From contig NZ_CYZX01000010.1 in NCBI RefSeq assembly GCF_001405015.1, positions 78,690 through 142,689 of the forward strand: a stretch of 64,000 nucleotides of DNA, given 5' to 3'. The position numbers were made by a program, and so were the translations under genes. The notes beneath the pieces are model-generated. The model did no database searches. It was not told the origin of the DNA and saw only the letters and a list, made by a program, of their open reading frames with translations. Positions 1 through 9,442 of this stretch are shown one piece after another (position 1 is the first letter of the stretch; each line of letters begins with the position of its first letter). Source of the DNA: Clostridium disporicum (GTDB lineage: Bacteria > Bacillota > Clostridia > Clostridiales > Clostridiaceae).

Positions 1-606
1 ATTTGCATACTTAGTTTTTAATCCGTTTGTATGTTCTATAACTATAAAGTTTCCATCTTCTGTGCTCTTTGATACTTCAATAACCTTACCTTCTGCTGCA
101 GCCGTAACAGCTGTTCCTACAGAAGCATTTAAATCAATACCTCTTCTAGTTCTATCTACTGTTCCATTTTCATTATCTTGTAATCTAATCATCTCTTTAT
201 ATTCTCTAGATACAGTACCTTCTAAAGGTAATTGGAAAACTACCTCTGTTACTGTAGTAGAAACTGGAACATCTTCTGTGTTATCTGCTACCTCTGTATA
301 ATTGTCTACTTCTTCGTTATCAGCAACTTCATCTAATTCCTCTGATTCCTCTGCCACATTATCACCAATTTCAACTCTATCTGCATTTGGCATTTCGTTT
401 CTTGAGGCTTCTGTAGAATCATTTACTGACTCCTCAACATTTAAAGTAAATTCATTATTCTGATTATTGCTTTGCTTTAACTCGTTATTTTTCTTAATTG
501 TAAAAGCTGCAACAACAGCGACTATACATAAGCAAATGAATAGAACAAAGTAAAAGCCCTCCTTTCTAAAAAAGTCTTTTACCTTATCTTTGTTGTTTGA
601 ATTCAT
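1..606 (-). CDS. spoIIQ: SpoIIQ-like LytM/M23-domain sporulation protein (3' part missing)
   Basis: The 5' 202 codons are present; the gene runs off the left edge. The start ATG (604-606) has a strong AAAGGAGGTG ribosome site. A short basic N-terminus is followed by one membrane helix (about residues 17-37), an acidic linker rich in Glu/Asp, and the start of a LytM fold from about residue 125. SpoIIQ is the forespore half of the channel that meets SpoIIIAH across the intermembrane space during engulfment. Position right after spoIID supports the call. The first zinc-ligand motif H-x-G-x-D reads R154-R-G-I-D158, so the ligand His is replaced by Arg; an inactive, scaffold-only LytM domain is likely, as in Bacillus. 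The remaining ligands lie outside the window. Confidence 0.88.
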   Translation of the reverse strand, partial: MNSNNKDKVKDFFRKEGFYFVLFICLCIVAVVAAFTIKKNNELKQSNNQNNEFTLNVEESVNDSTEASRNEMPNADRVEIGDNVAEESEELDEVADNEEVDNYTEVADNTEDVPVSTTVTEVVFQLPLEGTVSREYKEMIRLQDNENGTVDRTRRGIDLNASVGTAVTAAAEGKVIEVSKSTEDGNFIVIEHTNGLKTKYAN

Positions 607-702
607 ATCAACACCTCCTTTCTGTAGTCTTGCCCTATATACAAATTTAATTCAATTAATAACCAATTTCCGTACTACAAATTTCCTCAATAAAAAACAA
701 AA

Positions 703-728
703 AGACCTTTGTTTTTCAACAAAAGTCT
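703..728 (-). terminator. Intrinsic terminator after spoIID
   Basis: An 11-bp stem with a GAAA loop (minus strand, one G-U pair) is followed by a T-rich tract (TTTTTGTTTTTT). It separates spoIID from spoIIQ, which implies that spoIIQ has its own promoter, as expected if spoIID is read in the mother cell and spoIIQ in the forespore. Confidence 0.8.
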
Positions 729-743
729 CAATAAATTATAATT

Positions 744-1814
744 TTATTCAGAAAATCTCAAATTTGTAATTTCTACTCCAGTATAATAATGTTTAATAAT
801 TTCATTATAAGTCTTTCCTTCTTTAGCCATGACATTAGCTCCCCATTGACTCATTCCAACTCCATGCCCATATCCTTTACATTTAAATATTATATTGCCA
901 TCATTTATTTCATAAGTAAAATTACTAGAATTCAAACCATATAAAAACCTAAAATCTTGACCTCTAATTGTTTCTCCAGCTACTTGAATCTCTTTTACTC
1001 CACCGGCCTCACTTTTAGATATAACATTTATACTACTTTCAATATTACTCGCATTTAAAGAAGATTGTGGATATGACTCTTCGAACTTATTAATAAACTC
1101 ATTAATAGTCATAGATACTTCGCTCTCAAACTTCGGTGCTATTTCCTCTCCAGTACTCTCTACTGATTTTAAATATGGTATATCTGCCCAATATAAATCA
1201 ACAGAGTTTTCTGTCATTCCTGAACTAGTAGAAAAAAACTGTGGATAAAGCACTAGCTCATTTTGATAGCTCATAACTTGTCCTTTAGTCGATTCTACTG
1301 CCTCAACTATTTTATTCCAATTTTTTTCTCTATCACTCTCTTGCCAAAGCTCTAGTCTAACTTCTTTGGATGTATAAACTTGACAATGTACTGAGTCACA
1401 TATATCTGCTCCATTTGCTTTCACACAATTTTTAATTTTTTTACTAGCTAAATATGTTCTAGCTGCTACAGCTTGTGCCTTTAATGCTTCCAATTCGAAT
1501 GTAGCAGGCATTTCATTTGATATTACCCCACATATATACTCTTCTAACGGAACATCTACAATTTTATTTTGAGAAGTTATATATACACTTACCATTTCAC
1601 TATCATTTAAAATTATATCTTTAACTTCTATAGTTGTAGGTTGAGTTATCTCTGCCTCTATTTCTTTAGTCACTTCTGACAATTCATCTAAATTAATGCC
1701 TTCTGATTTTATTAATATACTAGGCATAATTATCATAAATACTACTATACATATAGTCGTAAATAATAAAAATTTAATACCTTCATTTAAGTTTAATTTA
1801 TATCTCCTATTCAT
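744..1814 (-). CDS. spoIID: Stage II sporulation protein D, peptidoglycan lytic transglycosylase
   Basis: SpoIID cuts stem-peptide-free glycan strands made by SpoIIP and, with SpoIIM and SpoIIP, drives engulfment from the mother-cell membrane. I start it at the ATG 27 bases inside the longest frame because GGGAGG lies just before that codon; this gives 356 aa. There is an N-terminal membrane anchor (about residues 13-33). The SpoIID domain begins at an LEEYICGVISNEMPA segment whose Glu (about residue 101) matches the catalytic Glu of the family, and the C-terminal signature GHGVGMSQWGA is present. The order murA-spoIID-spoIIQ is the same as in Bacillus and other clostridia. Expression is probably sigma-E dependent, but I did not find a convincing promoter box. 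Confidence 0.95.
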   Translation of the reverse strand: MNRRYKLNLNEGIKFLLFTTICIVVFMIIMPSILIKSEGINLDELSEVTKEIEAEITQPTTIEVKDIILNDSEMVSVYITSQNKIVDVPLEEYICGVISNEMPATFELEALKAQAVAARTYLASKKIKNCVKANGADICDSVHCQVYTSKEVRLELWQESDREKNWNKIVEAVESTKGQVMSYQNELVLYPQFFSTSSGMTENSVDLYWADIPYLKSVESTGEEIAPKFESEVSMTINEFINKFEESYPQSSLNASNIESSINVISKSEAGGVKEIQVAGETIRGQDFRFLYGLNSSNFTYEINDGNIIFKCKGYGHGVGMSQWGANVMAKEGKTYNEIIKHYYTGVEITNLRFSE

Positions 1815-1904
1815 AACTAACCTCCCACTATATTTATCCACAAGCTATATATACGTTTTAATCTGTAAAATAATTCTATTTATTTATTAAAAATAAAAAA
1901 AAAT

Positions 1905-1931
1905 AAGACATGCTCAAAATTAGCATGTCTT
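1905..1931 (-). terminator. Intrinsic terminator after murA
   Basis: A 10-bp perfect stem (AAGACATGCT and its complement) with a 7-base loop is followed on the minus strand by a run of nine T. It ends the ywmB-murA transcript. Confidence 0.85.
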
Positions 1932-1950
1932 TATTTTAAATATCTAATAT

Positions 1951-3213
1951 TTATATTTTAATTCTCTGAACATTAGCTCCTAGATTATTAAATTTCTCTT
2001 CAATTCTTGTATAACCTCTATCTATATGATGAATTTCACTTATTATAGTTTCTCCATTAGCAACTAATCCTGATAAAATCATAGCGGCTCCTGCTCTTAA
2101 ATCTGTAGCTTTAACTTCACATCCAGTCAATTGTTTAACGCCTTCAACTATAGCAATTCTACCATCAATCTTTATATTTGCTCCCATTCTAACTAATTCA
2201 CCAACATGCATAAATCTATTTTCAAATACAGTTTCTGTTATAATACTTACCCCTTTAGTAACTGATAATAATGCCATCATTTGTGGTTGCATGTCAGTTG
2301 GAAAACCTGGATATGGTAATGTCTTAATATCTACCGGTACTCTCTCTTTAGTTCCATCAACTAACATTTTTTCTCCGTTGATTTCGAATTTTATTCCTAC
2401 CTCTGTTAATTTTTCTATAGTAGGCATTAGATGTTCTTCATTCACTCCATTTATAGTTATTTTACTCTTAGTTATTGCAGCTGCCACAATAAATGTTCCA
2501 GCTTCAATTCTATCATATATAGGTGTAAATGGTTTTGTTTCTTTTAATTCCTTAACTCCAGTTATAGTTATTCTTCCATAACCTGCCCCTTCTACATTAG
2601 CTCCCATACTATTAAGAAATCTCGCTAAATCCCATATTTCTGGTTCTTCAGCTGCATTTTCTATTATAGTAACACCTTCAGCCAAAACAGCAGCCATCAT
2701 TAAATTTTCTGTTGCTCCAACAGAAGGAAAGTCTAAGTATATTCTATTTCCTTTTAATCCTTCAGTTTTTGTATTAATATAACCATGACCATTTTCAATA
2801 TCTACACCTAGTTTTTTTAATCCTTTTAGGTGAAGATCAACTGGTCTACTTCCTATATTACATCCTCCTGGCAATGATATTTTGCATCTGCCAAACCTGG
2901 CAAGCATAGGTCCAACAATCAAAAACGATGCTCTCATACGCTTTATCAAGTCATTACTTGGCTCAATCTCCTTTAAATTTGAAGTATCTATTATTAAATC
3001 TCCTGTTATATCAGAAAACTCAACAGAACATTCTAACTCTCTTAACACATTTACTAACACTAGAACATCTTCAAGTAAAGGCACTTTTTTTATTGTTATT
3101 TTTCTAGGATTTAAGATAGTTGCTACAATTATAGGCAAAACTGAATTTTTAGCTATACTTATATCAACTTCTCCTTGAAGTTTATTCCCGCCTTTAACTA
3201 TAATTTTTTCCAT
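1951..3213 (-). CDS. murA: UDP-N-acetylglucosamine 1-carboxyvinyltransferase
   Basis: MurA transfers enolpyruvate from PEP to UDP-GlcNAc, the first committed step of peptidoglycan precursor synthesis in the cytoplasm. The start is placed at the second ATG of the frame, six bases after GGAGGG, giving 420 aa, normal for the family. The substrate-binding Lys22 (AKNSVLP) and the catalytic Cys of SLPGGCNIGSRPVDLH (about residue 118), the fosfomycin target, are both present. Its place between a YwmB-like gene and spoIID matches Bacillus murAA rather than murAB, so this may be the main or sporulation-linked copy; a second copy may exist elsewhere. Confidence 0.96.
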   Translation of the reverse strand: MEKIIVKGGNKLQGEVDISIAKNSVLPIIVATILNPRKITIKKVPLLEDVLVLVNVLRELECSVEFSDITGDLIIDTSNLKEIEPSNDLIKRMRASFLIVGPMLARFGRCKISLPGGCNIGSRPVDLHLKGLKKLGVDIENGHGYINTKTEGLKGNRIYLDFPSVGATENLMMAAVLAEGVTIIENAAEEPEIWDLARFLNSMGANVEGAGYGRITITGVKELKETKPFTPIYDRIEAGTFIVAAAITKSKITINGVNEEHLMPTIEKLTEVGIKFEINGEKMLVDGTKERVPVDIKTLPYPGFPTDMQPQMMALLSVTKGVSIITETVFENRFMHVGELVRMGANIKIDGRIAIVEGVKQLTGCEVKATDLRAGAAMILSGLVANGETIISEIHHIDRGYTRIEEKFNNLGANVQRIKI

Positions 3214-3233
3214 ATTACCCTCCATATTAATTG

Positions 3234-3869
3234 TTAGTATGTTACAAAAATTATTGGTGTTCCTATAATTATATACTTTCCAGTATCATAATTAATTTGT
3301 CCCATGTTAATCTTACTTCCATCAATAAATTCTGCCTTTAATACTTTTCCGTTACTTATTTCCGCTTCCTCTATAGTATCTTCATTTATTCCATCTAATA
3401 TAAATGGTAATATATTTTTTTCTTCATCTATTCTAACCTTTGAAAAGTAATAAATTCTCTCATCTATACACTTACTATTTTTTAAATTTTCTACAGCTTG
3501 TCTTAAATCAGAGCTATTAAAATTACTCAAAGTATTCATTATTACTATTTCGATCTTTGTTTTCTCTCCATCGATTAAATTAATATTGTAAGTTAGCATT
3601 TCATCTATACAAACTATTCTATTGTTAAATATATCTATATCACTTATTAATTCATTTGTTAAAATTTCTATAATTCTATTCTTCTCTTCAATAATGCTTG
3701 TATTAGTAATGTATTCTAACTTAACTCCATTCTGAACAAAATCATAGTTTTCTATTAAAAATTTTTCCATATCTCTATAGTATTTTTCACTTTCATAACA
3801 TTCATATTCTACTCCATTAATAATTAATAGAGAAAAGAGTATAATAAATATTAGTCCTATCTTCTTCAT
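3234..3869 (-). CDS. YwmB-like exported protein of unknown function (DUF1779 type)
   Basis: The 211-aa product has an N-terminal hydrophobic segment (about residues 3-19) that could be a signal peptide or anchor, followed by a hydrophilic alpha/beta region. No catalytic motif is recognised. I assign it to the YwmB group mainly from position: in Bacillus the order atpC - ywmB - murAA - spoIID - spoIIQ is conserved, and the same order is seen here. It ends 20 bases before the murA start and very likely shares its transcript. The function of the family is unknown; a role at the cell envelope is an inference from the export signal and neighbours. Confidence 0.65.
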   Translation of the reverse strand: MKKIGLIFIILFSLLIINGVEYECYESEKYYRDMEKFLIENYDFVQNGVKLEYITNTSIIEEKNRIIEILTNELISDIDIFNNRIVCIDEMLTYNINLIDGEKTKIEIVIMNTLSNFNSSDLRQAVENLKNSKCIDERIYYFSKVRIDEEKNILPFILDGINEDTIEEAEISNGKVLKAEFIDGSKINMGQINYDTGKYIIIGTPIIFVTY

Positions 3870-4099
3870 ATTATTATCCCGCCTTTCCTCTAAAATTATT
3901 GTCCATTTATTAAGTTTTTATACTATTCGATATATAATAATATATTAATTACACCTCCAAAATGTTCCCTTTCTACAAAAAACCTTAATAACAAACAATT
4001 TATTAAAAAAATAAGTAATTTAAAATTACACATCTTTATTAAACCTATTCCCTTCTGTCAAAATTCAATTTAAATTTGAGTTAATATTTTATGTTAAAA

Positions 4100-4151
4100 A
4101 AAGAGAGATATTTTCAAATATTTTTTAAATTACTTGAAAATATCTCTCTTT
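4100..4151 (-). terminator. Terminator of the atp operon
   Basis: An 18-bp perfect stem with a 16-base AT-rich loop begins at the atpC stop codon and is followed by a T tract on the minus strand. The region 3870-4099 beyond it holds no gene and no other structure I can support; it presumably carries the ywmB promoter. Confidence 0.85.
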
Positions 4152-4564
4152 TAAATATTTTTTTTAATTTCTATCCTTGCTTTAGCCCTTAAAAGTGCAT
4201 TTTTTGCTCTCTCAGTATCTGTATTGCCTTTTTCTGACAACCTCTTTTTAGCTCTTTCTTCTGCTAGTTTTGCTCTATCTAAGTCAATTTCCTCTGGCCA
4301 ATTTATAGAGTCACAACAGAATTTTATTGAATTATTATCTATATATATAATTCCTGATGAAGTAAATAAATTTTTTTCTTTTCCATCAGAAGAAATAAAT
4401 GTAGTTACAGTAGGAATTGTACTTATAATTGACTTAGTGTGATTAGGTAAAATTTCTATTTTACCCTCATCACTTTCTGTTACTACTGAAACTACTGCCT
4501 CTTCTACCTTCTTATTATCATTAGTAACAATAGTTAGCTTACTTTGCTTTTCCACATAAATCAC
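4151..4564 (-). CDS. atpC: F1 ATP synthase epsilon subunit
   Basis: The epsilon subunit sits on the central stalk, couples it to the c ring and can inhibit ATP hydrolysis. The 137-aa frame has the usual N-terminal beta sandwich (residues about 1-85) and a C-terminal helical hairpin rich in Ala, Arg and Lys (LAEERAKKRLSE and ERAKNALLRAKARI). The predicted GTG start overlaps the atpD stop codon; a second GTG nine bases further in (residue 4) is an equally possible start, since neither has a strong ribosome site. Last gene of the atp operon. Confidence 0.93.
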   Translation of the reverse strand: MIYVEKQSKLTIVTNDNKKVEEAVVSVVTESDEGKIEILPNHTKSIISTIPTVTTFISSDGKEKNLFTSSGIIYIDNNSIKFCCDSINWPEEIDLDRAKLAEERAKKRLSEKGNTDTERAKNALLRAKARIEIKKNI

Positions 4565-5958
4565 CCATTCATTTTACTTGCTTTTTCTTTAACCTCATCT
4601 ATAGTTCCTGAAAGCAAAAATAATGATTCTGGAATATTATCACACTTACCTTCTAATATTTCTTTAAATCCTCTTACAGTTTCTGATATAGGCACATACT
4701 TACCCTTCATTCCTGTAAATTGTTCAGCAACAGTAAATGGTTGTGATAAAAATCTTTGAACTCTTCTAGCCCTTGCTACAACCTTTTTATCTTCATCTGA
4801 TAATTCATCTACACCTAGAATAGCTATTATATCTTGTAACTGTTTATATCTTTCTAATATATTCTTAACTTCTGTAGCAACGGTATAATGTTCATCTCCA
4901 ATTATTCTTGGATCTAATAATCTTGATGATGACTCCAATGGATCAACAGCAGGATAAATTCCAAGCTCCGATATAGCCCTTGATAAAACAGTCGTAGCAT
5001 CTAGATGCGTAAATGTTGTAGCTGGTGCTGGGTCTGTTAAGTCATCTGCTGGAACATAAACAGCTTGAACAGATGTTATTGAACCATTTTTTGTTGAAGT
5101 AATCCTTTCTTGTAAAGCTCCCATTTCTGTAGCTAATGTTGGTTGATATCCAACTGCTGATGGTATTCTTCCAAGTAAAGCTGAAACTTCTGAACCTGCT
5201 TGAGTAAATCTAAATATATTATCAATAAACAGAAGTACATCTTGTCCTTTATCTCTAAAGTATTCAGCCATAGTAAGCCCTGTCAATGATACTCTCATTC
5301 TTGCCCCAGGAGATTCATTCATTTGACCAAATACTAGAGCAGTTTTATTTATTACGCCTGACTCCTTCATTTCGTAATATAAATCATTACCCTCTCTTGA
5401 TCTTTCTCCAACCCCTGTAAATACAGATAATCCTCCATGTTCAGTAGCTATATTATTAATCAACTCTTGAATTAATACAGTTTTCCCAACTCCAGCACCA
5501 CCAAAAAGACCTATCTTACCGCCTCTTTGATATGGAGTTAACAAATCTATTACCTTTATCCCTGTTTCAAGCACTTCAGGTTCTAACGATTGATCTTTAA
5601 AGCTTGGAGCTGATCTATGAATTGGATATCTCTCTTTTGATTCTATAGGTCCTTCATTATCTATAGTATTTCCTAATACATTAAATACTCTTCCTAATAC
5701 CTCTTCTCCTACAGGAACTGTTATACAATTGCCTGTATCTACTGCTTTCATTCCTCTCTTTAGTCTATCAGTTGCTTCCATAGCTATAGTTCTTACTATA
5801 TCGTCTCCGATATGTTGCTCAACTTCTGTAACTAATTTTTCTTTTCCAATCTCTATTTCTATTTTATTATAAATATTAGGAAGCGAATCTGAATCAAACT
5901 TTATATCAACTACTGGCCCTATAACTTGAACAACCTTCCCTACTTTTTGTTCTCCCAT
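4561..5958 (-). CDS. atpD: F1 ATP synthase beta subunit
   Basis: Catalytic subunit of F1. The 465-aa length is standard. Walker A GGAGVGKT is at residues 153-160, the GERSREGNDLY segment carries the catalytic Glu, and LLFIDNIFRF is the Walker B strand. The DELSDEDK segment is the DELSEED-type loop that contacts epsilon and gamma. A clear AGGAGGG ribosome site precedes the ATG. It lies 15 bases after atpG and overlaps the atpC start, consistent with translational coupling. Confidence 0.98.
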   Translation of the reverse strand: MGEQKVGKVVQVIGPVVDIKFDSDSLPNIYNKIEIEIGKEKLVTEVEQHIGDDIVRTIAMEATDRLKRGMKAVDTGNCITVPVGEEVLGRVFNVLGNTIDNEGPIESKERYPIHRSAPSFKDQSLEPEVLETGIKVIDLLTPYQRGGKIGLFGGAGVGKTVLIQELINNIATEHGGLSVFTGVGERSREGNDLYYEMKESGVINKTALVFGQMNESPGARMRVSLTGLTMAEYFRDKGQDVLLFIDNIFRFTQAGSEVSALLGRIPSAVGYQPTLATEMGALQERITSTKNGSITSVQAVYVPADDLTDPAPATTFTHLDATTVLSRAISELGIYPAVDPLESSSRLLDPRIIGDEHYTVATEVKNILERYKQLQDIIAILGVDELSDEDKKVVARARRVQRFLSQPFTVAEQFTGMKGKYVPISETVRGFKEILEGKCDNIPESLFLLSGTIDEVKEKASKMNG

Positions 5959-5973
5959 AATGTTTCCCTCCTA

Positions 5974-6819
5974 TTATTTTTGAGCTTCAGCGCCACCAAC
6001 AATCTCTGAAATTTCTTGTGTAATAATACTTTGTCTAATTCTATTAAATTTAATATTTAATGTTCTTAACATTTCCGTTGCATTATCAGTCGCACCATCC
6101 ATAGCCATCTTTCTTGCACTTTCTTCACTTACTCTAGATTGTAATAAACACTCCATTAATTTGCTTTTAATATATAGGTTCATTGCATTATTAAATACGC
6201 TATCTATATTAGGCTCAATAATATATTTATCTTGTTGATTATCCTTTTTTTCTATTGGTAATAGTTTTATTACTTTAGGTACTTGATTTATTGGAGATTT
6301 AAAAATTGTGCATACTATATTTACTTCAGTTATCTCACCATTTCTATAAGCTTCATTTATAATATTGTATAATTCATTAACTTCTTTATTTGTTGGTACA
6401 TCTGGCATATCAATAATATGTTTATTTGATTTAAGCTTAAATTTATCAAAATACGATATTCCTTTTTTGCCAATAAGAATGATTTCACTCTCTTCCTTAT
6501 CTTCTATAACTTCTCTAAAATAAGATACTACATTATTATTAAATCCACCACATAATCCAGCATCTGATGTAATAACTATATATAATTTTTTTCCTTTGAT
6601 TCTATTTATATATATTGATTCATAATCATCAGGTAAACTATTAACTAATTCTTGTACTATTTCCTCAATAACTTTCACATACTCATTATTATCAGTAAGC
6701 CTGTTTTTTACTTTCTTCAGCTTAGAAGTGGCAACAAACCCCATAGCCTTAGTTATCTTCTTAGTACTTTGAATAGATTGTATTCTTCTTTTAATCTCTA
6801 CAAGTCCAGATGTTCCCAC
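5974..6819 (-). CDS. atpG: F1 ATP synthase gamma subunit
   Basis: Rotor shaft of F1. I use the GTG at 6819 because GGGAGG lies directly before it and the product then begins MGTSGLVEIKRRI, as the family does; the longer frame starts with TTG inside that ribosome site. The product is 281 aa. N-terminal (LVEIKRRIQSIQSTKKITKAM) and C-terminal (NRIRQSIITQEISEIVGGA) helices that form the coiled-coil shaft are both intact. Fourth-last gene in the operon order atpA-atpG-atpD-atpC. Confidence 0.97.
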   Translation of the reverse strand: MGTSGLVEIKRRIQSIQSTKKITKAMGFVATSKLKKVKNRLTDNNEYVKVIEEIVQELVNSLPDDYESIYINRIKGKKLYIVITSDAGLCGGFNNNVVSYFREVIEDKEESEIILIGKKGISYFDKFKLKSNKHIIDMPDVPTNKEVNELYNIINEAYRNGEITEVNIVCTIFKSPINQVPKVIKLLPIEKKDNQQDKYIIEPNIDSVFNNAMNLYIKSKLMECLLQSRVSEESARKMAMDGATDNATEMLRTLNIKFNRIRQSIITQEISEIVGGAEAQK

Positions 6820-6852
6820 AATAATGCCTCCCAAATAAATATATAGGTAGCC

Positions 6853-8367
6853 CTATATATTTTCAGTAAATATCTTTTTAAACTCACTAATACATTCTTC
6901 CATATCACATTTTATTTCATCTGTTAAAACACCCTTATTTTTTATGTCTTTTAACATATCTCTATAATGTGTATCTGCAAATTCTAATAATTGCTCCTCA
7001 AATTTTGAAATATCAATTAGTTCTATATCAGATAAATAATTATTACTTACAACATATAAAATTAGTATTTGATATTCTACTTTCATAGGTTGGTATTGCT
7101 TTTGCTTCAATATCTCTAATATTCTTTTTCCTTTTTCTAATCTTTCTTTAGAATCTGTATCTAAATCTGAGCCAAATTGTGAAAATGATGCTAACTCTCT
7201 ATATTGCGCAAGCTCTAATCTTAAATTTCTTGACACTTGCTTCATAGCTTTTATTTGAGCATTACCTCCAACTCTTGATACAGATATTCCTGGATTTACA
7301 GCTGGTCTTTGTCCAGAGTTAAACAAATCACTTTCTAAAAATATTTGTCCATCTGTAATTGAAATAACATTAGTAGGTATATATGCTGTTACATCTCCTG
7401 CTAAAGTTTCTACTATAGGAAGTGCTGTTAAAGAACCTCCCCCTTTTTCTTTAGATAATTTTGCAGCTCTTTCTAAAAGTCTTGAGTGAATGTAAAATAT
7501 ATCTCCTGGATAAGCTTCTCTTCCTGGTGGTCTTCTTAGCAAAAGTGACATTGTTCTATATGCTACAGCATGTTTTGATAGATCATCATAAACAATTAGA
7601 ACATCTTTTCCCTTATTCATAAAATACTCTCCAATTGTACATCCTGCATAAGGGGCTAGATATTGTAATGGTGCTCCTTCTGATGCTGTTGCTGCCACAA
7701 TTATAGAATAATCTAACGCATCCATTTTATCTAAGGTATTAACTATATTTGCTACAGTAGATTGCTTTTGCCCTATTGCAACATATATACATATTACGTC
7801 TTTACCTTTCTGATTAATTATAGTATCTATAGCTATAGCTGTTTTTCCTGTTTGTCTATCTCCTATTATAAGTTCTCTTTGTCCTTTTCCTATAGGAATC
7901 ATAGCATCAATAGCTTTAATTCCAGTTTGTAACGGCTCCTTAACAGATGTCCTATCTATTATTGTTGGTGCAGGTGCTTCAATAGGTTTAAACTCTTCAT
8001 AGTATATAGGGCCTCGTCCATCTATTGGTTCTCCTAAGGCATTTACTACTCTTCCTAACATATCTTCACCAACAGGAACCTCTGATATTTTATTGGTCCT
8101 TTTTACTATATCTCCTTCTTTTATCCCTTCTTCAGGTCCTAAAAGAACACACCCTACATTATCATGTTCTAAGTTTAATGCCATTCCATAGACACCATTT
8201 GGAAATTTTAATAATTCACCTTCCATACAGTCATCTAATCCATAAACTCTAGCAATATCATCCCCAACTTGGATTATAGTTCCTGTATCTTCAGTTTTGA
8301 TATTCTTTTCATATTTTACTATTTCTTTTTTTATAATAGATGTAATTTCTTCTGGCTTTATATTCAC
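6853..8367 (-). CDS. atpA: F1 ATP synthase alpha subunit
   Basis: Non-catalytic nucleotide-binding subunit of F1, 504 aa. Walker A GDRQTGKT is at residues 169-176, and the SVSRVGGNAQ segment carries the arginine finger that reaches into the beta active site. Translation starts at GTG (8365-8367) with AGAGGTG upstream; no ATG fits. The gene lies 10 bases after atpH and 33 bases before the atpG start. Confidence 0.98.
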   Translation of the reverse strand: MNIKPEEITSIIKKEIVKYEKNIKTEDTGTIIQVGDDIARVYGLDDCMEGELLKFPNGVYGMALNLEHDNVGCVLLGPEEGIKEGDIVKRTNKISEVPVGEDMLGRVVNALGEPIDGRGPIYYEEFKPIEAPAPTIIDRTSVKEPLQTGIKAIDAMIPIGKGQRELIIGDRQTGKTAIAIDTIINQKGKDVICIYVAIGQKQSTVANIVNTLDKMDALDYSIIVAATASEGAPLQYLAPYAGCTIGEYFMNKGKDVLIVYDDLSKHAVAYRTMSLLLRRPPGREAYPGDIFYIHSRLLERAAKLSKEKGGGSLTALPIVETLAGDVTAYIPTNVISITDGQIFLESDLFNSGQRPAVNPGISVSRVGGNAQIKAMKQVSRNLRLELAQYRELASFSQFGSDLDTDSKERLEKGKRILEILKQKQYQPMKVEYQILILYVVSNNYLSDIELIDISKFEEQLLEFADTHYRDMLKDIKNKGVLTDEIKCDMEECISEFKKIFTENI

Positions 8368-8377
8368 CTTAACACCT

Positions 8378-8917
8378 CTATTCTAATTCAAGCATTAGTT
8401 CCCTTAATTTATCCATTTTAAATTTGATTGTTCCATCTATAACTTCATCTTCTACTTTTACATATATGGAACCTATTATATTAGGATCTATAATTCTTTC
8501 TAATATAATTTTCTTATTATATTTCTTCTCTAAATTATTTATTAGTAAATTATACTGTTCATCTGATAGCGGAATTGTTGTTTTTACAAATCCTTTTAAT
8601 GTGTTATTTTTTTCAAGATTTATCTTTTCCATTTCATTTACTTTTTCTCTCAAATGCAGAATTCTATCTTTCTCAATTAAGATCAATAAGAAAGATAATA
8701 AATCTTCATCAATTTTATTTTTAAAAATGTTAATAAAAGCCTTTTTCTTATTTCTTGTTCCAACTTGAGGATTCTTAATAAACTCATAAAACTCCTCATA
8801 ATTATCAATTAACTCACATATTAATTTTAAAGTTTCAATATATTCATCAACTTTTCCATTTTCATCCGCAACTTCGTAAAGAGCCATTGCATATCTTTTA
8901 TCTAAAAATTCATACAT
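8378..8917 (-). CDS. atpH: ATP synthase delta subunit (OSCP)
   Basis: The delta subunit joins F1 alpha to the b-subunit peripheral stalk. The 179-aa product begins YEFLDKRYAMALYEVA, typical of the helical N-terminal domain, and ends with the IDPNIIGSIYVKVEDEVIDG pattern of the C-terminal domain. Its ribosome site (GGAGAT) lies inside the last codons of atpF, one base away, so the two are translationally coupled. Confidence 0.95.
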   Translation of the reverse strand: MYEFLDKRYAMALYEVADENGKVDEYIETLKLICELIDNYEEFYEFIKNPQVGTRNKKKAFINIFKNKIDEDLLSFLLILIEKDRILHLREKVNEMEKINLEKNNTLKGFVKTTIPLSDEQYNLLINNLEKKYNKKIILERIIDPNIIGSIYVKVEDEVIDGTIKFKMDKLRELMLELE

Positions 8918-8918
8918 G

Positions 8919-9398
8919 TTAATCTCCTACTTTAGAGATAAATTCATCTATTAACTCTTTATTTTTTCCTTCATCAATATTTTTTTCTATTAATTGCTCT
9001 GATAACTCCATTGCTAAGTTAACATATCTCTCTTTTAAAACATATTCATTTCTTTTCTTTTCTCTTTCTATTTCTACTCTAGCTTTTTCTTTTATAATTT
9101 CAGCCTCTTTCTTCGCTTCATCAATTATGTCTTTGTATATATTCTCAGCCTTCCTCTTTTCATCTTCAGTTATTTTCCTACTTTTTCTTTTTAATTTTTC
9201 TATTCTCTTTTCACTTTCTATGCTTATTGTTCTTGCTTTTTCTGTAGCTTCTTCAGCTTCTAAAAAAGTTTTATTTATATATTCTTCTCTTTCATTTATT
9301 ACAGCCTTAACTTTATCAAAAAAGAAATGTTTTAATATCATATATAATATTGCTGTATTTACAATTGAAGCTAGTATAACCCCTATATTTATTTCCAT
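8919..9398 (-). CDS. atpF: ATP synthase F0 b subunit
   Basis: Peripheral stalk subunit, 159 aa. One N-terminal membrane helix (about residues 5-25) is followed by a long charged helix of Glu/Lys/Arg repeats (about residues 35-135) that forms the b dimer. There is one b gene only, as in most heterotrophic bacteria. It lies 44 bases after atpE. Confidence 0.95.
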   Translation of the reverse strand: MEINIGVILASIVNTAILYMILKHFFFDKVKAVINEREEYINKTFLEAEEATEKARTISIESEKRIEKLKRKSRKITEDEKRKAENIYKDIIDEAKKEAEIIKEKARVEIEREKKRNEYVLKERYVNLAMELSEQLIEKNIDEGKNKELIDEFISKVGD

Positions 9399-9442
9399 GA
9401 TGAGTTTTCTCCTTTCTGAGAATTATCTAAAACCTTAAACCC

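Noticed and set aside
8025..8768. Plus-strand frames of 75-114 codons
   Set aside because: They are antisense shadows of atpA and atpH with low-complexity Leu/Phe/Ser content and no ribosome sites.
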